Part shown: piece after piece, positions 1-4,904 of the stretch | Numbering within the stretch: position 1 is the stretch's first letter | How the letters are laid out: each line of letters starts with the position of its first letter | Origin: a bacterium | Lineage (GTDB): Bacteria; Auribacterota; UBA3054; B51-G9 | Length of the DNA stretch: 5,394 bases | NCBI GenBank assembly: GCA_029939815.1 | Contig: JAOZSF010000036.1 | Coordinates: forward strand, 3,806-9,199 | Reading direction: 5' to 3' | Program-made: the position numbers and the translations under genes | The notes under the pieces: generated by a model | Seen by the model: only the letters and a program-made list of their open reading frames with translations | Told to the model about the DNA's origin: nothing | The model's database searches: none

Positions 1-1069
1 ACTGTTTCTGTTCATCTGTAAGTTCGGGATATATTGGCAGAGCGAGAGTTTCATCGGCGGCTTTTTCAGATTCAGGGAAATCGCCTTTTTTATGTCCGAG
101 GTATTCAAAACATTTCTGTAAATGAAGAGGGACAGGATAATAAATTTCACAGCCGATGTTTGCTTCTTTTATTTTTGTGAGTACTTCATCGCGGTTTGGT
201 ACGCGAATAACGTACTGATTGTAAATAGAATAATTTTCGGGTAAGATTTCCGGAGTGATGATTTGCGGAACTGCGCTGAAAGCTTTATTATAAAACGCCG
301 CATTTCTTCTTCTTCCTTCATGCCAGTCGTTCAGGTATTCAAGTTTAACGCTCAGAACACCGGCCTGGAGGGCATCTAATCTGAAATTTCCTCCTATCAT
401 TGCATGGTAATATTTTGGATAACTGCCGTGATTGCGGAGCTTCACAAGTTTATCGTAAAGTTTTTCATCATTGGTAGTTACGAGTCCACCGTCACCTGCA
501 CCGCCGAGATTTTTTGACGGGAAAAATGAGAAACAGCCGAATTCGCCGAATGTTCCCGCGTTACGTTTTTTATTTTTTGAACCGATTGCCTGTGCCGCGT
601 CTTCAACAACGGAAAGATTATTTTTTTTCGCTATCTCAATTATCGGGTCGATGTCAACACATTGCCCGTAAAGATGGACAGGGATAATTGCTTTGGTCTT
701 ATCAGTTATTACTGCCTCAATTTTTGTAACATCAATGTTGTAAGTCTTCGGGTCGATATCAACGAAAACCGGCTTTGCTCCGAGCCGCGCGATAGAACCG
801 GCGGTGGCGAAAAAAGTATAAGGGGTAGTAATAATTTCATCGCCGGGTTTTATATCTAAAGCCATTAAAGCGATAATTAGTGCGTCAGTTCCTGATGAAA
901 CACCGAGAGCGAATTCAGTGCCGACATATTTCGCGCATTTTTTCTCGAAGTTGGAAACAGTAGGACCAAGAATAAAATATTGAGTGTCGAAGATTTCTTC
1001 CACAACGGTCATTATTTCATTTTTCATTGGAGCGAACTGAGCTTTTAAGTCTAAAAGAGGGACATTCAT
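1..1069 (-). CDS. DegT/DnrJ/EryC1/StrS family PLP-dependent aminotransferase, WbpE-like (C-terminus cut by window edge)
   Basis: The reading frame is open from the ATG at 1069 to the window edge: 356 codons are visible, and the family is usually 360-390 residues, so only a short tail is missing. This is a fold-type I aminotransferase that transfers an amino group, usually from glutamate, to a keto-sugar nucleotide in the cytoplasm for surface polysaccharide or glycan synthesis. Visible motifs are an N-terminal PLLDLKAQ, YFILGP near residue 31, SSGTDAL (58-64) for phosphate binding, VEDAAQ (155-160) with Asp157 facing the PLP pyridine nitrogen, and SFFPSKNLGG (181-190) with Lys186 as the Schiff-base lysine. 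DIDPKTYNID and IPVHLYGQC resemble WbpE, which makes the 3-amino sugar of UDP-2,3-diacetamido glucuronates; the exact substrate is inference. A GGAGA Shine-Dalgarno lies at 1079-1083, 9 nt before the ATG. The gene follows gcvT on the same strand after 101 bp but has its own promoter. No sugar-biosynthesis neighbours are visible; they may lie beyond the left edge. Confidence 0.93.
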   Translation of the reverse strand, partial: MNVPLLDLKAQFAPMKNEIMTVVEEIFDTQYFILGPTVSNFEKKCAKYVGTEFALGVSSGTDALIIALMALDIKPGDEIITTPYTFFATAGSIARLGAKPVFVDIDPKTYNIDVTKIEAVITDKTKAIIPVHLYGQCVDIDPIIEIAKKNNLSVVEDAAQAIGSKNKKRNAGTFGEFGCFSFFPSKNLGGAGDGGLVTTNDEKLYDKLVKLRNHGSYPKYYHAMIGGNFRLDALQAGVLSVKLEYLNDWHEGRRRNAAFYNKAFSAVPQIITPEILPENYSIYNQYVIRVPNRDEVLTKIKEANIGCEIYYPVPLHLQKCFEYLGHKKGDFPESEKAADETLALPIYPELTDEQKQ

Positions 1070-1129
1070 TTTTTAAAATCTCCGGTATATTTATAGTGAT
1101 TTATTCTTAATATCATATTATTATAGTAC

Positions 1130-1158
1130 ATTATAACATAATCGTTAATGTATATCAA
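1130..1158 (-). promoter_or_regulatory. Sigma70-type extended -10 promoter for the aminotransferase gene
   Basis: Read on the minus strand, TTGATA (1153-1158) and a perfect TATAAT (1130-1135) are separated by 17 bp, with the TGn extension directly before the -10. The predicted start is near 1123, leaving a leader of about 54 nt before the ATG at 1069. The match is better than expected by chance even in AT-rich DNA. It suggests the aminotransferase is transcribed independently of gcvT. A 7-bp inverted repeat, TACATTA (1127-1133) and TAATGTA (1146-1152), overlaps the -10 and spacer and could be an operator. Confidence 0.7.
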
Positions 1159-1170
1159 CGGAAGTGGGTG

Positions 1171-2259
1171 TTATTTTCTCGCTGCAGGATTGGTGTAAAA
1201 AGGTGTCTTAACAACCTCGGCAGAAAGTTTTTTTCGTCCGGTGTCGATCAGAATACCGGTTCCTGTCTCGGCAAAGTCGCTTTTAACATAAGCGAAAGCG
1301 ATTGAGTAGCCAAGTGTTGGCGCGAAAGAGCCGCTGGTTACTTCCCCGATAATTTCATCCGCGTTGTCCGGGATTTTGATTTTCTGATGCGCGCGCGGAC
1401 TTTGTCTGCCGGGAAGTTTTAATCCGACCAGTTTTTTTTCCGGACCGGAGTCGGTGGTTTTCAAGACAGCAGTTTTTCCGATAAATTCTTTGTCTAATTT
1501 TACCGCGAACATGAAACAGGTTTCCGCGGGATTATGCTCTAAAGAAAGTTCATGACCATAGAGCGGTAGTCCCGCTTCAAGACGAAGCGTGTCGCGCGCG
1601 CCGAGCCCGGCCGGTCTAACGTTTTCATTTTCGAGGAGTTTATCCCAGATCTGTTCGGCGGAATTAGCAGGGATATATAATTCGTAACCGAGTTCACCTG
1701 TATAACCTGTTCGGCTGACAATTGTGTTTACATTGTCGACTGTTGTTTCGCAAAAACAGAAAAATTTTAGATCGGATAAATTTGCCGGAGTTAATTGCTG
1801 GAGAATTTCACGGGACTTTGGTCCCTGAATGTCTATTTTTGCTGTGATGTCCGATATGTTTTCAAAATGTGTTTCAGTTGAAAGATGGCTTTTCATCCAT
1901 TCCGCGTCACCGTCAGATGTTGCAGAATTAACGACGACAAGAAATTTTTCGTCTGATAATTTATAAGTAATCAGATCATCAATAATCCCGCCGTTTTCAT
2001 TCAGCATAAATGAGTATCTGCAACGGTTGGTTTTTAATGTTGAAATATTAGCAGTAAGAATTTTATTAATGTCTGTCGCAGCGGTTTTACCCGAAATGAT
2101 AAATTCACCCATGTGGCAAATATCAAAAATACAGGCACTGTGGCGCGTATGGTTATGCTCATCAATAATTCCGGAATACTGAATCGGCATTTCCCAGTCG
2201 CCGAATGGAGCCATTCGGGCGTTTAGAGAGAGGTGTTTATTGTAGAGTGGAGTCTTCAT
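1171..2259 (-). CDS. gcvT: Aminomethyltransferase, glycine cleavage system T-protein
   Basis: This 362-residue protein has the full length expected for GcvT. It takes the aminomethyl group carried on lipoyl-GcvH and, with tetrahydrofolate, releases ammonia and makes 5,10-methylene-THF, in the cytoplasm. Family signatures run in order: an N-terminal TPLYNKHLSLNARMAPFGDW, FDICHMGEF (45-53; FDVSHMGE in many members), GGIIDDLITY (90-99) containing the conserved Asp pair that includes the catalytic folate-site Asp, DIQGPKS (143-149), SRTGYTGELGYELY (182-195), GLGARDTLRLEAGLPLYGHEL (218-238), and a C-terminal barrel with TSGSFAPTLGYSIAFAYV. Nothing essential appears missing. No good Shine-Dalgarno precedes the ATG; a weak TACAAT -10 candidate (2277-2282) would give a very short leader. 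The gene lies 76 bp after the lipoprotein gene on the same strand, so read-through is also possible. No gcvH, gcvPA or gcvPB is adjacent in this window. Confidence 0.95.
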   Translation of the reverse strand: MKTPLYNKHLSLNARMAPFGDWEMPIQYSGIIDEHNHTRHSACIFDICHMGEFIISGKTAATDINKILTANISTLKTNRCRYSFMLNENGGIIDDLITYKLSDEKFLVVVNSATSDGDAEWMKSHLSTETHFENISDITAKIDIQGPKSREILQQLTPANLSDLKFFCFCETTVDNVNTIVSRTGYTGELGYELYIPANSAEQIWDKLLENENVRPAGLGARDTLRLEAGLPLYGHELSLEHNPAETCFMFAVKLDKEFIGKTAVLKTTDSGPEKKLVGLKLPGRQSPRAHQKIKIPDNADEIIGEVTSGSFAPTLGYSIAFAYVKSDFAETGTGILIDTGRKKLSAEVVKTPFYTNPAARK

Positions 2260-2306
2260 TGTCGCTTTATTTTTGCATTGTACAAAATAAATAACCTGTA
2301 GGGAAT

Positions 2307-2339
2307 ATAATTGAAATTATAATTATCAATTTCAATTAT
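2307..2339. repeat. 12-bp perfect inverted repeat at the 3' end of the LysM lipoprotein gene
   Basis: ATAATTGAAATT (2307-2318) and its exact complement AATTTCAATTAT (2328-2339) flank a 9-nt loop that is itself mostly palindromic. The right arm covers the lipoprotein stop codon at 2336-2338. In RNA it could fold into an AU-rich hairpin. There is one GC pair per arm and no T-run after it in the minus direction, so it is a poor intrinsic terminator. It could instead stabilise the 3' end of the mRNA or be a protein site upstream of gcvT. Confidence 0.45.
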
Positions 2340-2929
2340 TTCGGTACGTATAAAACATCGCCGATATCAAGCCGGCTGTTTTTAGCATTATTGAGACGCA
2401 TTAGCGCGGAAGGTGAAATATGAAACTTCCTTGCTATACGGCTGTAACTGTCACCTTTAACGACGGTATATGTTGTTATTTCATTTTCAGCGGTCGGATT
2501 GCTTAAATCTCGCGGCAGTAAAAGTCTTTTGCCGGGAATAAGTGACTGGTTTGGCGCTAATTTATTATACTCCATCAACTGATTAATATTTATATTGTAT
2601 TTTTCTGATACTGATTTTATTGTATCGCCGCTGCGGCATAAGTGGAAAAGTTCTTTTCCGGAAACAGGAGGAGAAACAGGCTGCACTGCAGATGATTCGT
2701 TTTCTACTGTTACATCGGTTGCATCAGAAGCAAGAATAGAAGAGGAAACAGGAGTTGCATTTTCCTCCATTTTTTTTGCGATGGGGATATTAATTGATGA
2801 CGGAACAATCATAGGCGCCGGCGGCTCACTTGGCGGAACAAGCATTTTCTTTTTGTCTGAATCGCAAGCGGAAAAAAGCAGGGGAGCTGCACAAAATATA
2901 ATTTTAATTATTAAGGTATATTTTTTCAT
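2336..2929 (-). CDS. Lipoprotein with two LysM domains
   Basis: The product is 197 residues from the ATG at 2929. It begins MKKYT, a hydrophobic stretch follows, and then LFSAC places the lipidated Cys at residue 22, a slightly atypical signal-peptidase II site (Phe at -3). The frame is open upstream to 2998, but the predicted -10 (2958-2963) and the classical MKK signal start favour 2929; no clear Shine-Dalgarno is seen. Residues 23-93 are a low-complexity linker rich in Pro, Ser and acidic residues. LysM 1 spans about 94-139 (RSGDTIKSVSEKYNI, then LIPGKRLLLP) and LysM 2 about 153-196 (TYTVVKGDSYSRIARKFHI, then DIGDVLYVP). LysM domains bind peptidoglycan glycan chains, so this is probably a membrane-anchored cell-wall binding protein. 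There is no peptidase or amidase domain after the LysMs, unlike NlpD or hydrolases, so it may be structural or an activator. Asp at +2 would favour the inner membrane under the E. coli Lol rule. Confidence 0.9.
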   Translation of the reverse strand: MKKYTLIIKIIFCAAPLLFSACDSDKKKMLVPPSEPPAPMIVPSSINIPIAKKMEENATPVSSSILASDATDVTVENESSAVQPVSPPVSGKELFHLCRSGDTIKSVSEKYNININQLMEYNKLAPNQSLIPGKRLLLPRDLSNPTAENEITTYTVVKGDSYSRIARKFHISPSALMRLNNAKNSRLDIGDVLYVPK

Positions 2930-2957
2930 AATATTTGTATAGTTAAGCATTAAATTA

Positions 2958-2986
2958 ATTATACAAAAAATCAGATTATAAGACAA
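2958..2986 (-). promoter_or_regulatory. Sigma70-type promoter for the LysM lipoprotein gene
   Basis: On the minus strand, TTGTCT (2981-2986; 4 of 6 match to consensus) and a perfect TATAAT (2958-2963) are 17 bp apart. The predicted start is near 2951, about 22 nt before the ATG at 2929. This position excludes the upstream Met at 2998 and supports the shorter, signal-peptide start. gcvT may be co-transcribed from here. Confidence 0.55.
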
Positions 2987-2999
2987 GAAGATGTGCAAT

Positions 3000-3020
3000 A
3001 ATCAACAATCAACATTCAAC
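3000..3020. repeat. Three tandem 7-bp units (AATCAAC, AATCAAC, ATTCAAC)
   Basis: Two identical heptamers are followed by a third with one mismatch, filling 21 bp between the divergent promoters of the lipoprotein and the tRNA-Pro. It resembles the short tandem heptamer repeats known from intergenic regions of some bacteria. No function can be assigned from this copy alone. Confidence 0.5.
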
Positions 3021-3055
3021 GGCAAATTTAAAAAAAGTTCATTATGAATTTTATA

Positions 3056-3084
3056 TTGATTTTTATTTATGAATATTGTATACT
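3056..3084 (+). promoter_or_regulatory. Sigma70-type promoter for tRNA-Pro
   Basis: TTGATT (3056-3061) and TATACT (3079-3084) are separated by exactly 17 bp. The predicted start at about 3091 would leave a 7-nt leader before the mature 5' end at 3098, consistent with a single-gene tRNA transcript. Confidence 0.65.
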
Positions 3085-3097
3085 ATTGCAAATTATT

Positions 3098-3175
3098 CGG
3101 GGCGTAGCGTAGTCTGGTTAGCGCGCTTGACTGGGGGTCAAGAGGTCGGAAGTTCAAATCTTCTCGCCCCGACCA
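3098..3175 (+). tRNA. tRNA-Pro (anticodon GGG), CCA encoded
   Basis: A complete cloverleaf can be folded by eye. The acceptor arms CGGGGCG (3098-3104) and CGCCCCG (3165-3171) pair fully, followed by discriminator A and an encoded CCA (3173-3175). The D arm is GCGT/GCGC. The anticodon stem CTTGA/TCAAG (3126-3130, 3138-3142) closes the seven-base loop CTGGGGG, so the anticodon GGG is at 3133-3135 with G at position 37, as in proline tRNAs, where m1G37 prevents frameshifting. The T arm is GGAAG, TTCAAAT, CTTCT, with one G-T pair. This tRNA reads the CCC and CCU proline codons. It has its own promoter and faces the nuclease gene convergently. No integrase or duplicated tRNA 3' end was found beside it. 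Confidence 0.97.
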
Positions 3176-3197
3176 TTTTGTTTGCTGCATAAATTTA

Positions 3198-3223
3198 TTT
3201 TTCGATAATCATTTTATCAAAAA
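3198..3223. terminator. Possible weak bidirectional hairpin between tRNA-Pro and the convergent nuclease gene
   Basis: TTTTT, a bulged C, then GATAA (3198-3208) can pair with TTATC and AAAAA (3214-3223) around a 5-nt loop. It lies where two convergent transcripts would need to end and overlaps the nuclease stop codon. The stem is almost all AU and has no GC clamp, so termination is uncertain. Confidence 0.3.
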
Positions 3224-3810
3224 TATGATTCAATTCTTTCCTTTATTCTTAAAACAGATGTGTAATCGGATACTTCTATGAGCTTTATGCCAAGCATCGC
3301 GCAAATACTTCTTTTTCTTGCGTCTCGCTCCTGCCGTTCAGCAAACGTCTTATAGCCGCCAAACATTTCTATGGGCCGCCAGTGCTGTTCTCCCTGAACT
3401 TCTATCGCTATCATTGTTTTAGGCCAGAATATATCGAGATGCATTTCGCATTCCGGCAACTTTATATGCCGAAGCAGACGTTTTCCCGGCATGAGTTTTT
3501 TTGCAAATTTCCACCACTTTTCTTCAAGCAATGAAACGGATTCTCTTCCTGTGGCACGTGATTTATCCCATTCAACTTTGAAATAAGTTTTCACAGCCGG
3601 TAAATTCAACTGTTCTTTTGATGAGTTATAAATCAGAAATTTGTTTGAATTGTATGTTTTTGCGAATTCTTTCCAGACATGCTCCCACTTTACCCGTTGT
3701 GGAAACCGTGCCGTTTCATTTTTATCGGCAAAGAGCTTCCAGAATTTAATTGGCGGGGTCTTAGATTTTCCTAACCAGCGGAGTAAGACTTTTTCAATAT
3801 TTTTTTTCAT
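3217..3810 (-). CDS. Vsr/DUF559-like PD-(D/E)XK nuclease-domain protein
   Basis: This 197-residue protein has an unrecognised basic, Trp-rich N-terminal half (1-90) and a C-terminal domain (about 92-195) that resembles the DUF559/Vsr-type branch of the PD-(D/E)XK nuclease fold. What is seen: SLLEEKWW (93-100) with a candidate helix Glu, then LDIFWP (125-130) with Asp126, then IAIEVQGEQHW (134-144) with Glu137, Gln139, Gly140 and His143, then a helix with RQERDARK (159-166), and LGIKLIEV (173-180) as the last core strand. In the family the pattern is roughly E, DF.xP, IEvDG.QH, D..R and G..vir. Cleavage of DNA is inferred from this; no nuclease partner such as a methylase is present. The start is supported by GCGGAA 4-9 nt before the ATG and by the 12-nt gap after the HTH gene's stop, which suggests co-transcription and translational coupling. 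The Gln at the usual Lys/Asp position is a variant that may still be active. Confidence 0.7.
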   Translation of the reverse strand: MKKNIEKVLLRWLGKSKTPPIKFWKLFADKNETARFPQRVKWEHVWKEFAKTYNSNKFLIYNSSKEQLNLPAVKTYFKVEWDKSRATGRESVSLLEEKWWKFAKKLMPGKRLLRHIKLPECEMHLDIFWPKTMIAIEVQGEQHWRPIEMFGGYKTFAERQERDARKRSICAMLGIKLIEVSDYTSVLRIKERIESYF

Positions 3811-3822
3811 TGTTCCGCTAAA

Positions 3823-4761
3823 TCATTCTGCTTTAATTATTATTACATTCTTACTTTCTTTTAATTTATTGTTCCGTTTCCCGAATGAATATGCTATTCT
3901 GTATGGCGGGGTGCTTATTCCGCGGGATGGCATTAAATCGAATTCTTCAATTTGAATTAGACAAAATTTAACACCCGGGAAAAATTTCGGATTATTGTCA
4001 TATATTTGTAAAGTTCCGGGAATGAAATACGTAGGTTCGATTTCCGATGTCAAAACAGACAGCTGCGATATTTCTTTTTCTGAAAGTAGTTTAGATAAAA
4101 TTGAATATGCTGTGAAAGCGGTATGTCTGTCCGGCTGGCCGTAAACATAAATATCGCAATAAGTTGCGGCAGCGATTTTATTTTCTGTTTTTTTTGATAA
4201 TTTATATGTTACGGATATATCATTGGAAAAAAATGCCGGAAGTTGAAGAGTGGATATTTTGTGACCGTTTGTTCCTGATATAAAACTGTATTTACCAGGC
4301 CGCGGGGGAATAATTTCACTGCTTGCGCTCCACATTCTCCAAATTTTGTCAATTTTTTCAGCTTTTGAAACCGGGATTTTTAAATGTTTTGATAGAGTTT
4401 CCGGCTTGTTTTGCGTTAGCACAATTTGTGCATCGTTGCCTTTTAAATGAATAGTAATCATCAGCCACTGAGTAATATCCTGCCATTCGCACCAGAAAGC
4501 CGGAGAATATATATCTTTACATTTTATTTTTTCGGGGAGCAAAGGACTTAACAATTTTAATAGTTCTTTGCGGTCGTTTGTGGTATAAATTGCGGGATTT
4601 TCTTTCAACAGTATTTTATTGAGATCATCGATATAAAATTTCCATTTTTTACCGGCTTTGTAGCCGGAAATGCGTTTGCTTTTAAGCCATCTTAAAAGTG
4701 TTGATCTTGAAACTCCAAGGTGCTTCCGCGCCTCGTTAAAATTTATAAGTTGGTTGTTCAT
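3823..4761 (-). CDS. Excisionase-type HTH protein with a degenerate GspE/PilB-like ATPase region
   Basis: The product has 312 residues. Residues 6-52 are a MerR/excisionase-type winged HTH (HTH_17-like): NFNEARKHLGVSRSTLLRWL, then ISGYKAGKKWKFYIDDLNKIL, so DNA binding is well supported. The remaining 250 residues have no obvious hit by eye, but their layout follows the GspE/PilB secretion ATPases. The segment from 138 to 188 resembles the N2 domain, ending ISTLQLPAFFSNDISVTYKL where PilB has RVSTLPTxxGEKVVLRLL. Residues 203-224 align without gaps to the Walker A region, but GQPDRHTAFTAY replaces GPTGSGKTTTLY, losing the Lys. SEIEPTYFIPGTLQI (239-253) lies where PilB has EDPVEYxLPGxxQV. The protein then ends far short of the usual length. 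It is therefore probably not an ATPase; a DNA-binding regulator with a repurposed fold is inferred. The start is fixed: an in-frame TGA lies two codons upstream. There is no Shine-Dalgarno, and the promoter predicts a nearly leaderless mRNA. Confidence 0.75.
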   Translation of the reverse strand: MNNQLINFNEARKHLGVSRSTLLRWLKSKRISGYKAGKKWKFYIDDLNKILLKENPAIYTTNDRKELLKLLSPLLPEKIKCKDIYSPAFWCEWQDITQWLMITIHLKGNDAQIVLTQNKPETLSKHLKIPVSKAEKIDKIWRMWSASSEIIPPRPGKYSFISGTNGHKISTLQLPAFFSNDISVTYKLSKKTENKIAAATYCDIYVYGQPDRHTAFTAYSILSKLLSEKEISQLSVLTSEIEPTYFIPGTLQIYDNNPKFFPGVKFCLIQIEEFDLMPSRGISTPPYRIAYSFGKRNNKLKESKNVIIIKAE

Positions 4762-4768
4762 GGTTCAT

Positions 4769-4797
4769 ATTGTATCATATTATGTCATTTGTTGCAA
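4769..4797 (-). promoter_or_regulatory. Promoter of the HTH-nuclease operon
   Basis: On the minus strand, TTGCAA (4792-4797) is 17 bp from TACAAT (4769-4774), with a TGn extension before the -10. The predicted start falls at about 4762, adjacent to the ATG at 4761, so the transcript would be leaderless or nearly so. The -35 is one of two identical palindromic TTGCAA hexamers shared with the divergent CBS-gene promoter. Confidence 0.55.
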
Positions 4798-4802
4798 CCC
4801 GC

Positions 4803-4832
4803 TTGCAATTCATATACTTTTTAGAGTATAAT
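4803..4832 (+). promoter_or_regulatory. Promoter of the CBS-domain gene
   Basis: TTGCAA (4803-4808) and a perfect TATAAT (4827-4832) are 18 bp apart. The predicted start near 4839 gives a leader of about 65 nt. Its -35 element lies only 5 bp from the -35 of the divergent HTH-nuclease promoter, so two polymerases are unlikely to occupy both at once. Confidence 0.55.
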
Positions 4833-4904
4833 TATTAAGACTTAAATGAAAAGCAAGTTTCTTTATATTTCTACAATGTTTAACCTTTAAGATAAGGAGT
4901 TGTT

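Noticed and set aside
471..859. Two short plus-strand open frames (471-671 and 662-859)
   Set aside because: They lie wholly antisense to the well-supported aminotransferase, whose motifs run continuously through the same bases.
1539..1721. Short minus-strand open frame inside gcvT
   Set aside because: It is an out-of-frame shadow of a region encoding conserved GcvT motifs.
2595..2942. 115-codon plus-strand open frame
   Set aside because: It is antisense to the LysM lipoprotein and shows no domain features of its own.
2930..2998. N-terminal extension of the LysM lipoprotein to the Met codon at 2998
   Set aside because: It would put 23 extra residues before a classical lipoprotein signal and lies across the predicted -35 and -10 elements.
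3098..3175. tRNA-Pro as an attachment site of an integrated element carrying the HTH and nuclease genes
   Set aside because: No integrase is present, and I found no repeat of the tRNA 3' end between 3176 and 5394. The excisionase-like HTH alone is not evidence of a mobile element.
3641..3955. 104-codon plus-strand open frame
   Set aside because: It crosses antisense over both the nuclease and HTH genes and has no Shine-Dalgarno or recognisable motif.
4738..4768. Ten-codon mini-ORF starting at the ATG at 4768, overlapping the HTH start codon out of frame
   Set aside because: It begins inside the predicted promoter, upstream of the predicted transcription start, and has no Shine-Dalgarno.
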